Shown: in pieces, positions 56,168-64,000 of the stretch | How the letters are laid out: every line of letters begins with the position of its first letter | How positions within the stretch are numbered: the stretch's first letter is position 1 | NCBI GenBank assembly: GCA_040769385.1 | Contig: JAXGLD010000007.1 | Coordinates: 9,655-73,654, forward strand | Length of the DNA: 64,000 nt | Reading direction: 5' to 3' | Origin: PHAA01 sp022706565 | Lineage (GTDB): Bacteria; Bacillota; Syntrophomonadia; Syntrophomonadales; Syntrophomonadaceae | The notes under the pieces: generated by a model | Database searches by the model: none | Told to the model about the DNA's origin: nothing | Seen by the model: only the letters and a program-made list of their open reading frames with translations | Program-made: the position numbers and the translations under genes

Positions 56168-56857
56168 TTACGCGTTGGTTGGTTGGGCATTTTTCACCTG
56201 GTAATAGAGCTGGCCCCGGCTATCCAAGGTGGCAAAAAATACATCATGGTGGGATCTGACCCCGGAATTGGCAAGCTCCCGCTCCAGCCAGGCCATGTCC
56301 CGGTTGGCCTTGGCCAAATTCGCTTCGATTACCCGCCCGTCTATAATCAGGGTCACCGGCAGACCCTCATAATCAGGCCAGATGTCCATGTCCTGAGGTT
56401 GAACCGGCCTTTTGGCCGATTTTAGGATCACGCTCAGCTCCCCGCTGGTTTCCAGGATGGCATACTCAACGTCGGACACATCGAACACCCCTTTTTGGCG
56501 CAGTTGTTCGAGTAATTCATTGATGTTGAGGCGCAAACGCCGCAATTCCGCGTCCAGGATGCGTGAGTTTTCGATCAGCACGCTGGGTTGGCCAGCAATT
56601 ACTCCCCTGGCTTTTTCACTTTTTAGGGAAATTAATGAGAGGGTGATTTCTGCCGCTACTAGTAAAAAAATCGGGATGATTCCGTTAAACAAAGGGATAC
56701 CGGTGTTTTGCATGGGTATGGAAGCTAGTTCGGAGATCATGATTATGACCACCAGTTCATAAGGCTGTAGCTGGCCGATCTGCCGCTTGCCCATCAAGCG
56801 CAGCAACAGAACCGTGGTCAAATATAGGATCAGTGTTCGGATAATAATCAGGATCAT
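56168..56857 (-). CDS. DUF421 (YetF-like) membrane protein, paralogue 2
   Basis: The 229-residue product has the same layout as the DUF421 protein at 1040: three N-terminal membrane segments (about 2-20, 30-50, 56-80) and a soluble domain with KGVFDVSDVEYAILETSGEL (about 121-140). The start is the ATG at 56857, preceded by aaagga, 20 codons inside a longer open frame. With the DUF4363 gene downstream it forms a two-gene unit. Likely sporulation- or germination-linked by family, not demonstrated here. Confidence 0.87.
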   Translation of the reverse strand: MILIIIRTLILYLTTVLLLRLMGKRQIGQLQPYELVVIIMISELASIPMQNTGIPLFNGIIPIFLLVAAEITLSLISLKSEKARGVIAGQPSVLIENSRILDAELRRLRLNINELLEQLRQKGVFDVSDVEYAILETSGELSVILKSAKRPVQPQDMDIWPDYEGLPVTLIIDGRVIEANLAKANRDMAWLERELANSGVRSHHDVFFATLDSRGQLYYQVKNAQPTNA

Positions 56858-57062
56858 GGCGGCTGGTCCTTTCCTAATGGAATCATGGCCTAACACCAAG
56901 CCAAAGCAGACAACCATGGTCGACTATGGCTGGGAGCCCGGACCCCCAGCCATAATGCCAGCCATTGCTGCTACCTGCATTTATCCTATATCTTCTCACT
57001 ATATTTTGGATTTATGCGATGCAAATGGTAGGTGAGGCAGATTCGCCTGCCCATATTTGACC

Positions 57063-58091
57063 TTAGACCAAACCACTCCCGGCCAGAGCATCAATTTGCT
57101 CCTTAATCTTCTCTTCTCCGGTCAGCTCGTAGGCAATGGAATAAAAATACACAGCAGCATCAAGAGCCCCTTCCTGGCTGGCTTCATTGCCGATCGACAG
57201 CGCAATCTGCACCACCAGTGGATTAGGCCCCATCTGGATATGATTCTGTTCGAACAACTCGGTCAGCCGCTCAAGGGTGGGCGCAATAATGTTTCCCTCG
57301 GTGACTTGGGCTATATACGCCAACTCCGCTCTGGCGGCCTGGTTATCCGGTTCGAAACCCAGGCTCAAAAAAAACAAGGCGGTAGCCAGTTCAAAATCTT
57401 CCTTCTCGATATAATAGTAGCCCAGATTTCGATAGCCGCGGGTGAGATTTTCCGTCTGATATGCCCTTTCGAGGGCTTTCACTGTGACCTCGTAGAATTC
57501 CTGCCACTGTTTTCTCCTTTTATATACCTCCCCGAGCGCGTACAGAGTATCCGCCCGCATCGGATTCCAGCGAGCGGCGTTAAGCAAGGCCGCTTCTGCT
57601 TCATCGATCCGTTCCAGATCCAACAGGAGATTACCGTAAATAAAGTACATTTCCGAGTAATCATCATGGACATGCTGAATATCCCGTTCCGGATGGTACA
57701 GCTCCCGGTATAGCATGTCCTCCAGGAAGTTGTTGAATGAAAAATACGCTTGCGCCTCATTATCGGTGTACTGGTCTGACTCTTCGACCTTGGCTACCAA
57801 CCCCTCCAGCAATTCCAACGCCGCCTGGTAATCCTTCTGGAAAATCTGAAACTGGACTTCCTGCATCACCGCGCCGATGCCCTGTTGGTCCTGGTTAATC
57901 ATCTCATCCCAAGCCTGCTTCTGATCCTCCGGCAGCATCTCGTAAATCATGGCCCCTATGCTGCTCAAGAGCTCCTGCCCATGGGTGTGGTCCTTGTATT
58001 TTTCCGCCTGCTGCATCAGGTATGGAATGTCCTGGTTGGGATCCCCGGTTAGTTTTGCGGTGATATTGTTCATAATGGTCTCGTATTTCAA
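57063..58091 (-). CDS. Tetratricopeptide-repeat protein
   Basis: A 342-residue cytoplasmic protein built of helical pairs. Recognisable TPR units include AEAALLNAARWNPMRADTLYALGEVYKRR (residues about 160-190 in two parts) and GYRNLGYYYIEKEDFELATALFFLSLGFEP. There is no catalytic domain and no signal peptide. TPR proteins act as scaffolds; the partner is unknown. It starts at TTG (58091) with ggggagg upstream. Confidence 0.8.
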   Translation of the reverse strand: MKYETIMNNITAKLTGDPNQDIPYLMQQAEKYKDHTHGQELLSSIGAMIYEMLPEDQKQAWDEMINQDQQGIGAVMQEVQFQIFQKDYQAALELLEGLVAKVEESDQYTDNEAQAYFSFNNFLEDMLYRELYHPERDIQHVHDDYSEMYFIYGNLLLDLERIDEAEAALLNAARWNPMRADTLYALGEVYKRRKQWQEFYEVTVKALERAYQTENLTRGYRNLGYYYIEKEDFELATALFFLSLGFEPDNQAARAELAYIAQVTEGNIIAPTLERLTELFEQNHIQMGPNPLVVQIALSIGNEASQEGALDAAVYFYSIAYELTGEEKIKEQIDALAGSGLV

Positions 58092-58267
58092 TATGTTGCC
58101 TCCCCTGCGCGAAACGCGTTTAATCCAATACCGTGCTTATTCATGAGAGGCGTTGTCCCGCCGGAGATAGCGCTTCTCAATAGGATTTACCATTATCTAT
58201 TAAAGTCTATTATCATCCCCCTGCCGGTTAAATAATTCAATGTCTATGGTAACTGTATCCCGCTTCT

Positions 58268-58786
58268 CTAACTGGCAGTGATATTTATCCATCGGCCAGG
58301 TTTGAGATCGGGATCGTGGACAACGTAGGTGTCGCTTATTAGGTCATGCAAAGACTGTTTCCGAGGATGGACGGCGCAAACCAGATACCCGAGATTGGTG
58401 CCCAATAATTGGGACAGGGGGCGGCCAAACAGTTCCCGCACTATTACTGTCGGCCATGTTAAGGCCTGTCCGTCGGTTTGGATAACTTTAAGGCCAATGA
58501 TCATTTTCCCAAGCGTTTGTCCGAAGAATCCAGTAATTAGTATAAGGTAAGCAACTCCCCAAATGCCAGGAAACAGACTGTTGTACAATACATAGGACTG
58601 TACCGTATCATACCCTAGTCCTGCTGGCCATACCAGCCTGAATACTATCTGACTGGTTAGGGCGATGACGGTGATGTCAATCAAGAAAGCCCAGAATCGG
58701 GGCCAAAATCCCGCCAGACGATAGGCGTGGTCTCCACCGGAGTTGAGCCCAGGGTTGGCAGCATTGGATTCCACAATTTCACTCAC
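58268..58786 (-). CDS. RDD-family membrane protein
   Basis: The 172-residue protein has the RDD signature: AGFWPRFWAFLIDITVIALT (Arg and Asp of the RDD motif), a second segment GIWGVAYLILITGFFGQTLGKMIIGLKV and SLHDLISDTYVV at the end, where the HDL motif is typical. There are three membrane helices. Some RDD proteins act as Na+/H+ antiporters, but most have no known function. The start is GTG at 58786, because aggggagat precedes it; the frame is open 39 codons further up. It lies 17 bases downstream of sppA. Confidence 0.85.
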   Translation of the reverse strand: MSEIVESNAANPGLNSGGDHAYRLAGFWPRFWAFLIDITVIALTSQIVFRLVWPAGLGYDTVQSYVLYNSLFPGIWGVAYLILITGFFGQTLGKMIIGLKVIQTDGQALTWPTVIVRELFGRPLSQLLGTNLGYLVCAVHPRKQSLHDLISDTYVVHDPDLKPGRWINITAS

Positions 58787-58803
58787 GACTATCTCCCCTT
58801 TCG

Positions 58804-59778
58804 TTAGGAATGATAAAGATACATTGGTCTGGGAACAATGTTCTCCATGTCCTTTTGGAATCCCAGCAAATCCAATTGGGGCGATAGCAGCGACAACAGC
58901 CAATTCATATTATACGGAGGAGGATTTTTGAACAACAATACATTGGGATCACTTTCTTGAATCATGTTCCCTGCTTCCGCAATGGCTGCATCCAGGTCAC
59001 CAATCCCGTCTATCAATCCGACATTCAGGGCTTGTGTGGCGGTATAAATACGGCCGTCCGCCAGGTTAATCACAGTCTGGCGATCCATTTTTCTCCCCTG
59101 CGCCACTACATCAACAAAGAATCCATAACTCTCGTCGATAATACTCTGCATGATTGCTCTTTCTTCATCCGTCGTCGCGCGCATAGGGTTAAGCATATCC
59201 TTGTTGTCCCCGCTCTTGAAAACCTCTTCCTGGATGCCAATTTTCTTGGCCAGTTCCTGATAATTATAGGAACTCATGATAACCCCGATAGATCCTGTAA
59301 TGGTAGTGCGTTGGGCAAATATTTTGTCGGCCGGCATGGCCAGGTAATACCCCCCGGAAGCCGCCATGGAACCCATGGATACTATCAAGGGTTTATTATG
59401 CTTCTCTTTCATTTTCATAATCTTGTGGTAGGCTTCGTCGCTTTCATACAATCCTCCCCCGGGGGAGTCTATGGCCATCACCACCGCCTTAATGTCCGGA
59501 CGGGTAAATGCTTCTTCCACCTGCTGCAGAAATGACTGGTGATTGTAGGCAGCCGGGTCGGTACTGAACGACAGTGCCTGATTGATAATCGTACCATCTA
59601 CCCTGATCAGGGCAATGTTATCGCCGCTGCCCTCTTTGTAGGTCTCGGTGCGGAACGCCTTTGAGGTTAGAAGAGACAACCCTTCTGGTGCAGACACACT
59701 CTTATTAACGTCCGTTCGCGCATATACTACCAGCAATAAAACAACCAGCCCCACGGCAACCCACCGCTTACTGTTCAT
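58804..59778 (-). CDS. sppA: Signal peptide peptidase SppA (short form)
   Basis: A membrane-anchored serine protease that degrades cleaved signal peptides. The 324 residues have one N-terminal membrane segment (about 6-22) and a single peptidase S49 domain: VVMAIDSPGGG (about 95-105), the nucleophile in SMGSMAASGGYYLA (about 134-147), TGSIGVIMSSYNYQELAKKIG, and the general-base Lys in SGDNKDMLNPMR. This is the half-length form typical of Bacillus and Clostridia. The start ATG at 59778 has ggagggt. Confidence 0.94.
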   Translation of the reverse strand: MNSKRWVAVGLVVLLLVVYARTDVNKSVSAPEGLSLLTSKAFRTETYKEGSGDNIALIRVDGTIINQALSFSTDPAAYNHQSFLQQVEEAFTRPDIKAVVMAIDSPGGGLYESDEAYHKIMKMKEKHNKPLIVSMGSMAASGGYYLAMPADKIFAQRTTITGSIGVIMSSYNYQELAKKIGIQEEVFKSGDNKDMLNPMRATTDEERAIMQSIIDESYGFFVDVVAQGRKMDRQTVINLADGRIYTATQALNVGLIDGIGDLDAAIAEAGNMIQESDPNVLLFKNPPPYNMNWLLSLLSPQLDLLGFQKDMENIVPRPMYLYHS

Positions 59779-60105
59779 AAATACCCTCCTTCTCTACGAA
59801 GTAAATATGATCGCCATTAAGGGGATCACATCTGCTTTCGTCATGGCCTGGTTCCTCGAATCAAGACCCCTGACCTGTATCTATTAATCTACCACATCCT
59901 GTAACACATTTGGTTGTGGGAAGCACTGAGGAGGTTAGGATCGCTGTCCAGGAGGCTGCGGTACCGTCCCCATGCCTCGCTTCCTTTGTTGAGGTGACTT
60001 ATTTATACTATAGACAGGCATACTTTATAAGCTGAGTTTTTACAGTGATCGCGAACAGGCTAGGCTCCACGACTCTATGTCAATAATGAAGGAGGGTGGT
60101 TTACT
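59779..60105. other. Gene-free divergent region between sppA and the oxidoreductase genes
   Basis: About 330 bases containing upstream regions for both sides. Nothing that reads as an RNA gene or repeat was found. The stretch near 60005-60035 (tatactatag, actttataag) is AT-rich and could hold the plus-strand promoter, but no -35/-10 pair is convincing. Confidence 0.5.
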
Positions 60106-61770
60106 TTGCCAGAGGTTTCTGTACTCGCTGGGGGTCAAACCGGCTATGGTATCGATAGCGCCGGAGTACTGATCAGCAGGCTTTTCAGCCGGCTGGGCTA
60201 TCGAATTTACTTGAAGCATGATTATCCTTCCCTGATCCGCGGTGGACACCAGTTCGTCATCGTCCGGGCGTCCAAGGATCAGATTGCCGCTCACTCCGAT
60301 CTGGTAGACATTGTACTCGCCTTTAACCAGGATGCCATCGACCTGCATAAAACCAATCTAAAGGAAAATACCCTGATAATCTACGATTCTGCCCGAGTCC
60401 AGCTGGATGGCTTGTCGCAGTCGACGGTAATTGCTCTGAACGTGCGGGAAATCCTTGAGGCTGCTGGCGCCTCGCCGGCTATGGACCGATTTTGCTTGAT
60501 CGGCGCACTCTGCCGGGCCTTGCAGATAGATTTTGTCTTTCTTGAGGAACTGATCCTCAAATTTGATGCAGAGTCGGCGGAGCTAAAGCTGCGCACCGCC
60601 CGCATGGGCTATGATCAGGCCCGCCCGGTGGATACTCTGCAACCGCTGGCACAGCCGGTCCTGCCCGCCTTGAACGGATGTCAGGCCATGGGCCTGGGCT
60701 TACTCAAGGCTGGCATGCAAGCCTATATCGGCTACCCAATGACCCCGGTCTCGCCGCTGTTGGAGTTATTTGCAGGTCTGGAGCCGGAATTCGGACTGCA
60801 TGTTCTACTACCGGAGAGTGAAATCGCGGTGATGCTGAGTGCCCTGGGCTATTCCTATATGGGAGTGAAGAATGCCGTCGGTACCTCGGGAGGGGGCTTT
60901 AGCTTGATGGTCGAGGGCCTGGGGCTGGCCGGACAGGCGGAACTCCCGGTGGTCGTGGTTATGGCGCAAAGAAGCGGGCCCTCCACCGGCATGCCTACCT
61001 ATACCGCCCAGACCGATCTGCATTTTGTCCTTCATGCCGGCCATGGCGAGTTCCCTCGTTTGGTCGTCGCTCCCGGCGATGCCGACGAAGCTTATTACTG
61101 GGCTGGAGTGGCTATGAACAAGGCCTGGTATTACCAGATGCCGGCCTTCATCCTGGTTGATAGGACAGTGTGCCTGAATATGTATAGCTTTGACAGCCAG
61201 TCAGTACCCGAGCTGGAGGATGAGCCGCCCATACTGTGGCAGGGGCCTGGGCGCTATCAGCGTTACCAAAAAACCGAGAATGGTGTTTCGCCTCTGGCCT
61301 TTCCCCCTCTGCCCGGACAGGCGGTCAAAACCAACAGTTATGTTCATGATGAATATGGAGTGGTTAGTGAGAACCCGGCCATTGCCAAAGGCGTTGTGGA
61401 TAAGGGCCTCCTGAAGAAACGGCATTTGGCTGAGGAACTGCTGTCCTGGCCAGCGGTAAAGGTTTACGGGCAGGGATCCGAGGCGCTCTTGTGCTGGGGC
61501 TCCAATAAAGGGGTATGTATTGAGGTGGCCGGTAAGCTTGGATTGAAGGTAATTCAGCTGCTGGTACTGGCTCCATTCCCAGGTAAAGCTTTGGCTGAGG
61601 CCTTAGATGGAGTTGAGCGGCTGATCAGCGTGGAATGCAACGCCACTGGACAGTTGGCGCAGTTACTGGAGCAAAACCGCTTTCATGTGGATGAACAAAT
61701 CCTGAAGTACGATGGCCGCCCGATTTCACTGGAAGACCTGGAAACTTCGCTGAGGAGGGTGATGAAATGA
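60106..61770 (+). CDS. 2-oxoacid:ferredoxin oxidoreductase, fused gamma-alpha subunit
   Basis: Oxidative decarboxylation of a 2-oxoacid to acyl-CoA with reduction of ferredoxin. The 554-residue chain is a fusion of the gamma domain (about 1-185, LAGGQTGYGIDSAGVLISRL then HDYPSLIRGGHQFVIVR) and the alpha (pyrimidine-binding) domain (about 190-545, AYIGYPMTPVSPLLELFAGL, SEIAVMLSALGYSYMGVKNA, TSGGGFSLMVEGLGLAGQAE). This is the KorA/VorB type, typical of 2-oxoglutarate or branched-chain 2-oxoacid enzymes. It starts at TTG (60106) with ggagggtgg. The end overlaps the beta-subunit gene by four bases. Confidence 0.9.
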   Translation: MPEVSVLAGGQTGYGIDSAGVLISRLFSRLGYRIYLKHDYPSLIRGGHQFVIVRASKDQIAAHSDLVDIVLAFNQDAIDLHKTNLKENTLIIYDSARVQLDGLSQSTVIALNVREILEAAGASPAMDRFCLIGALCRALQIDFVFLEELILKFDAESAELKLRTARMGYDQARPVDTLQPLAQPVLPALNGCQAMGLGLLKAGMQAYIGYPMTPVSPLLELFAGLEPEFGLHVLLPESEIAVMLSALGYSYMGVKNAVGTSGGGFSLMVEGLGLAGQAELPVVVVMAQRSGPSTGMPTYTAQTDLHFVLHAGHGEFPRLVVAPGDADEAYYWAGVAMNKAWYYQMPAFILVDRTVCLNMYSFDSQSVPELEDEPPILWQGPGRYQRYQKTENGVSPLAFPPLPGQAVKTNSYVHDEYGVVSENPAIAKGVVDKGLLKKRHLAEELLSWPAVKVYGQGSEALLCWGSNKGVCIEVAGKLGLKVIQLLVLAPFPGKALAEALDGVERLISVECNATGQLAQLLEQNRFHVDEQILKYDGRPISLEDLETSLRRVMK

Positions 61771-62615
61771 ACGGGCTGAGAACTACTGCACCGATTGCCT
61801 GGTGTCCCGGCTGCGGCAACTTCGAAATCCTGAACAGTGTAATGGCGGTTTTGGAAGAGCTGCAAAACGAAGGTTTCCCTTTGGAAAAGATCATTTTGGT
61901 CAGCGGGATAGGCAACCACGGCAAAATTGTCGATTATCTGCATATCAATAGCTTTAACTCCATCCATGGCCGGACCCTCCCCGCGGCCGAGGCGATCAAG
62001 CTTGCCAACCCGGACAACAAGGTGATTTGTTTTGTGGGAGATGGCGATAGTTATGCCGAAGGGTTCGAACATCTGATCTTTGCGGCCAAGCGCAACATCG
62101 ATCTTACCGTGGTAGTCCACAATAACCGGACCTATGGATTGGCTACCGGTCAATTTACCCCCACTACTCAGCAATCGTACCGGGGCAGCACCATGCCGTA
62201 TGGGGCCAAGGAGAGGAACTTCAATCCCTTGGAACTGCTGCTCTATAGCGGCGCCACTTTTGTCGCCCGCGGGTATCCGGTGAAAAGGGAACATTTTCGT
62301 AAACTATTGAAAGACGCCATCACCCATCGAGGATTCTCCTTCATCGATGTCCTGCAGGTTTGCGTTACTTTTAATAATCTGTACGAAGCTTACAATGAGA
62401 GTGTGGAAGAGGTTGAGGTTAATGACCCGTCTGATTTTCAGGAAGCGCTGCGGGTGATAAGCAGCTGGGACTACAGTACTTCGGGCGGCTCGATTGCCAT
62501 TGGCAAGTTTTTTGAGACAGACCGGACCAGCTTCGAACAGTTGTTTCCAAGATTGGAGCCAGCGGGACCGGAACGGGAGTTAAAGCTGCAACGGCTGCTG
62601 GATAGATTTGTTTAA
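61767..62615 (+). CDS. 2-oxoacid:ferredoxin oxidoreductase, beta (TPP) subunit
   Basis: The 282-residue beta subunit holds thiamine diphosphate and probably a [4Fe-4S] cluster. It shows AWCPGCGNFEIL (cluster/TPP loop, about 11-22), GIGNHGKIVDYL, HGRTLPAAEAIKLANP and the Mg-TPP site VGDGDSYAEGFEHLIFAAKRNID with the NNRTYGLATGQ ending (about 90-130). Together with the upstream gene this makes a two-subunit enzyme; no separate delta ferredoxin-type subunit is encoded in the window. Substrate is not clear: KorB-like by length and motif. Confidence 0.92.
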   Translation: MNGLRTTAPIAWCPGCGNFEILNSVMAVLEELQNEGFPLEKIILVSGIGNHGKIVDYLHINSFNSIHGRTLPAAEAIKLANPDNKVICFVGDGDSYAEGFEHLIFAAKRNIDLTVVVHNNRTYGLATGQFTPTTQQSYRGSTMPYGAKERNFNPLELLLYSGATFVARGYPVKREHFRKLLKDAITHRGFSFIDVLQVCVTFNNLYEAYNESVEEVEVNDPSDFQEALRVISSWDYSTSGGSIAIGKFFETDRTSFEQLFPRLEPAGPERELKLQRLLDRFV

Positions 62616-62669
62616 TCCTTTTGGAACAGGGGGACGAAACCAGAGTTCTGTCTTAACGAGTTATTAGGG

Positions 62670-62703
62670 GCCAGCTGACTCCAGGTCATCTGGCCTTTTA
62701 TAC
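62670..62703 (+). terminator. Terminator of the oxidoreductase operon
   Basis: GGCCAG-(15)-CTGGCC followed by TTTTATA, about 55 bases after the beta-subunit stop. Confidence 0.8.
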
Positions 62704-62808
62704 ATCTACTCATTGTCTATATTATATTGGTAACCAAATCCAACGGACCTACAGCTAGGATATTTGAATCTTTAAAGCCAGTCGGCACGGCCTAAGTTAA
62801 AAGTGAGT

Positions 62809-62872
62809 CGGGGGGATGGGGGGGGGGGCGGGGGGGGCGCCGGGGCCCCCCCCCGCCGCCCTCTCCCCTACC
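62809..62872. other. Almost pure G/C low-complexity stretch
   Basis: A run of G tracts (up to 12) containing a GGGGGGGCGCCGGGGCCCCC palindrome, followed by C tracts. It marks the border between the moderate-GC region to the left and a GC-rich gene to the right. It has the look of an assembly or sequencing artefact, though a genuine G-quadruplex-forming element cannot be excluded. Confidence 0.7.
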
Positions 62873-62905
62873 GAACGGGCGCCGCCCGGCCGGAATAACG
62901 ACATT

Positions 62906-62929
62906 CTTAACCGAAATCTTAACCGAAAT
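62906..62929. repeat. 12-bp tandem duplication at the aminotransferase stop codon
   Basis: cttaaccgaaat occurs twice back to back. On the minus strand it duplicates the last codons and stop (TTTCGGTTAAGA) of the aminotransferase gene, leaving a second stop 12 bases later. Confidence 0.75.
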
Positions 62930-64000
62930 ACTTCTTGCCCACTTCCTTGAACACCGGCAGGGACCCCTCCACCCTGTCCGAGGAGACGCAGTACGCGATG
63001 CGGAAGTAGCCGGGACCCCCAAAACCGCTGCCCGGCACCACCAATACCAGCTTCTCGGCCAACTCCTGCACAAAAGCCACATCATCGGCGATGGGGGCTT
63101 TGGGGAACAGGTAGAAGGCGCCGTCCGGTTGCGGCACGGTGAAGCCGGCATCGGTCAGGGTCGTGTAGAGCAGGTCGCGATTGCGCTGATAGAGACTGAT
63201 GTCCACACGCGCCCCTTGGCAGCGGGTTATCGCCAACTGCATCAGTGAGGGCGCGTTGACGAAGCCCAGGATGCGGTTGGCGAGGATGAGGCCCCCCATC
63301 AACAACTCAACCTCGGGGATGGCGGGGTTCACAGCCACATAGCCGATCCGCTCCCCGGCCAGCGAGAGATCCTTGGAGTAGCTGGTGACGATGATGGAGT
63401 TGTCGTACGCCTTCATGATCGGCGGAACCTCCACGGCTCCGTACACGATCTTGCGGTAGGGCTCATCCGAGAGCAGGTAGATGATCCGCCCGTGCTCTTC
63501 GGACTTGGCGCGCAGGATGTCACCCAGCTTGGACAGAGTGGCAGCGCTGTACACCACGCCCGTGGGGTTGTTGGGCGAGTTGATCAACACAATGCGCGTC
63601 TTGGCGTTGATCCCACCGGCTATGGCGTCGAGATCGAGATCGAAGTCGGGGGCGGTGGGAACGTGTACACAAACCCCGCCGTGGTTGTCGACGTAGAAGT
63701 CGTACTCCACGAATCCGGGACTGGGCGTGAGCACCTCGTCGCCGGGATCCAATACCGCCTTGAACACGGCGTTCAAGGCTCCCCCCGCCCCCACCGTCAT
63801 CACCACGTGGTCACCCTTGAGGGCTACACCTTGCTCCTCGGAGAGGAAGGCCGCCACGGCCGCCCGCGTCTCCGGGTAACCCGCATTGGGCATGTACCCA
63901 TGCATGCCGGGAATAGGATTGTTCACCAGGTCGCGAAGGGCGGCCTGGAACTCCTCTGGCGGCTCCAGATTGGGATTGCCGAGACTGAAGTCGAACACCT
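62919..64000 (-). CDS. Class I/II aminotransferase (partial, GC-rich)
   Basis: The C-terminal ~359 residues of a fold-type I PLP aminotransferase: VFDFSLGNPNLEPP at the window edge, INSPNNPTGVVY, LLSDEPYRKIVY, the PLP lysine in SYSKDLSLAGERIGYVA and PGSGFGGPGYFRIAYCVS at the end. The family usually has about 35 more N-terminal residues (ending ENVFDFSLGNPN), so the gene continues beyond 64000 and the GTG at 63998 is not a true start. Codon third positions are strongly G/C-rich, unlike all genes to the left. It lies on the minus strand, opposite to the oxidoreductase operon. The substrate is unclear; not DapL. Confidence 0.85.
   Translation of the reverse strand, partial: VFDFSLGNPNLEPPEEFQAALRDLVNNPIPGMHGYMPNAGYPETRAAVAAFLSEEQGVALKGDHVVMTVGAGGALNAVFKAVLDPGDEVLTPSPGFVEYDFYVDNHGGVCVHVPTAPDFDLDLDAIAGGINAKTRIVLINSPNNPTGVVYSAATLSKLGDILRAKSEEHGRIIYLLSDEPYRKIVYGAVEVPPIMKAYDNSIIVTSYSKDLSLAGERIGYVAVNPAIPEVELLMGGLILANRILGFVNAPSLMQLAITRCQGARVDISLYQRNRDLLYTTLTDAGFTVPQPDGAFYLFPKAPIADDVAFVQELAEKLVLVVPGSGFGGPGYFRIAYCVSSDRVEGSLPVFKEVGKKYFG

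Overview
The window looks like a chromosomal segment of an anaerobic, spore-former-lineage Firmicute (Clostridia, possibly near Syntrophomonadaceae/Peptococcaceae). This is inferred from gene content: a T-box leader, LL-diaminopimelate aminotransferase, strong Shine-Dalgarno sites with many TTG starts, a short-chain acyl-CoA dehydrogenase, ferredoxin-type 2-oxoacid oxidoreductase subunits, a tungstate transporter, DUF421/DUF4363 proteins and a Gram-positive style lipoprotein set. No species can be assigned from the sequence alone.

Layout. 1-6.9 kb: membrane and envelope proteins, among them a DUF421 protein, a secreted protein with three near-identical 315-bp repeats plus a beta-helix domain, a terpenoid-cyclase-fold protein, a PH-domain membrane pair and a hotdog thioesterase. 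7-13.8 kb: acyl-CoA dehydrogenase with a palindrome-rich promoter, a copper-amine-oxidase-like stalk-domain protein, the TrkA-TrkH potassium uptake operon and a flavodoxin. 14-19.5 kb: a taurine/nitrate-type ABC importer, a small metal-binding HMA protein and a P1B ATPase with an unusual CPG motif. 19.5-22.5 kb: MFS exporter, an unrecognised protein and a VTT-domain membrane protein. 22.6-25.7 kb: T-box leader (probable UGG/Trp specifier) followed by a TrpXYZ-like ABC transporter. 25.8-27.9 kb: dapL and dapF for the meso-diaminopimelate/lysine branch. 28.3-33.5 kb: an rRNA operon on the minus strand (16S, 23S, 5S) with no tRNA in the spacer.

34-41.5 kb: mntP-like manganese exporter behind an attenuator-like hairpin, ribosomal protein L25, then a minus-strand cluster for the whole cyanophycin cycle: iadA (beta-aspartyl dipeptidase), cphB (cyanophycinase) and cphA (cyanophycin synthetase). 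41.7-49.2 kb: three complete polar amino acid ABC transporters side by side. In two of them a terminator hairpin separates the binding protein gene from the permease gene. Amino acid import, diaminopimelate/lysine synthesis and cyanophycin storage together suggest nitrogen and amino acid storage physiology. 49.3-53.5 kb: an encapsulated-ferritin-like small protein, an alpha/beta hydrolase with no canonical start, and tupABC (tungstate uptake) preceded by what reads as a molybdenum/tungsten cofactor riboswitch with terminator. 53.5-62.7 kb: nitroreductase, HD and HAD phosphatases, a DUF4363-DUF421 pair, TPR protein, RDD protein, SppA, and a two-gene 2-oxoacid:ferredoxin oxidoreductase.

The last ~1.2 kb (after an almost pure G/C stretch at about 62.81-62.87 kb) is a GC-rich aminotransferase gene running off the window. 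Its base composition differs sharply from everything to its left, so it is either a recent acquisition or an assembly chimera. Small dispersed palindromic repeats occur in pairs (8.28 and 49.19 kb; 22.53 and 27.95 kb).
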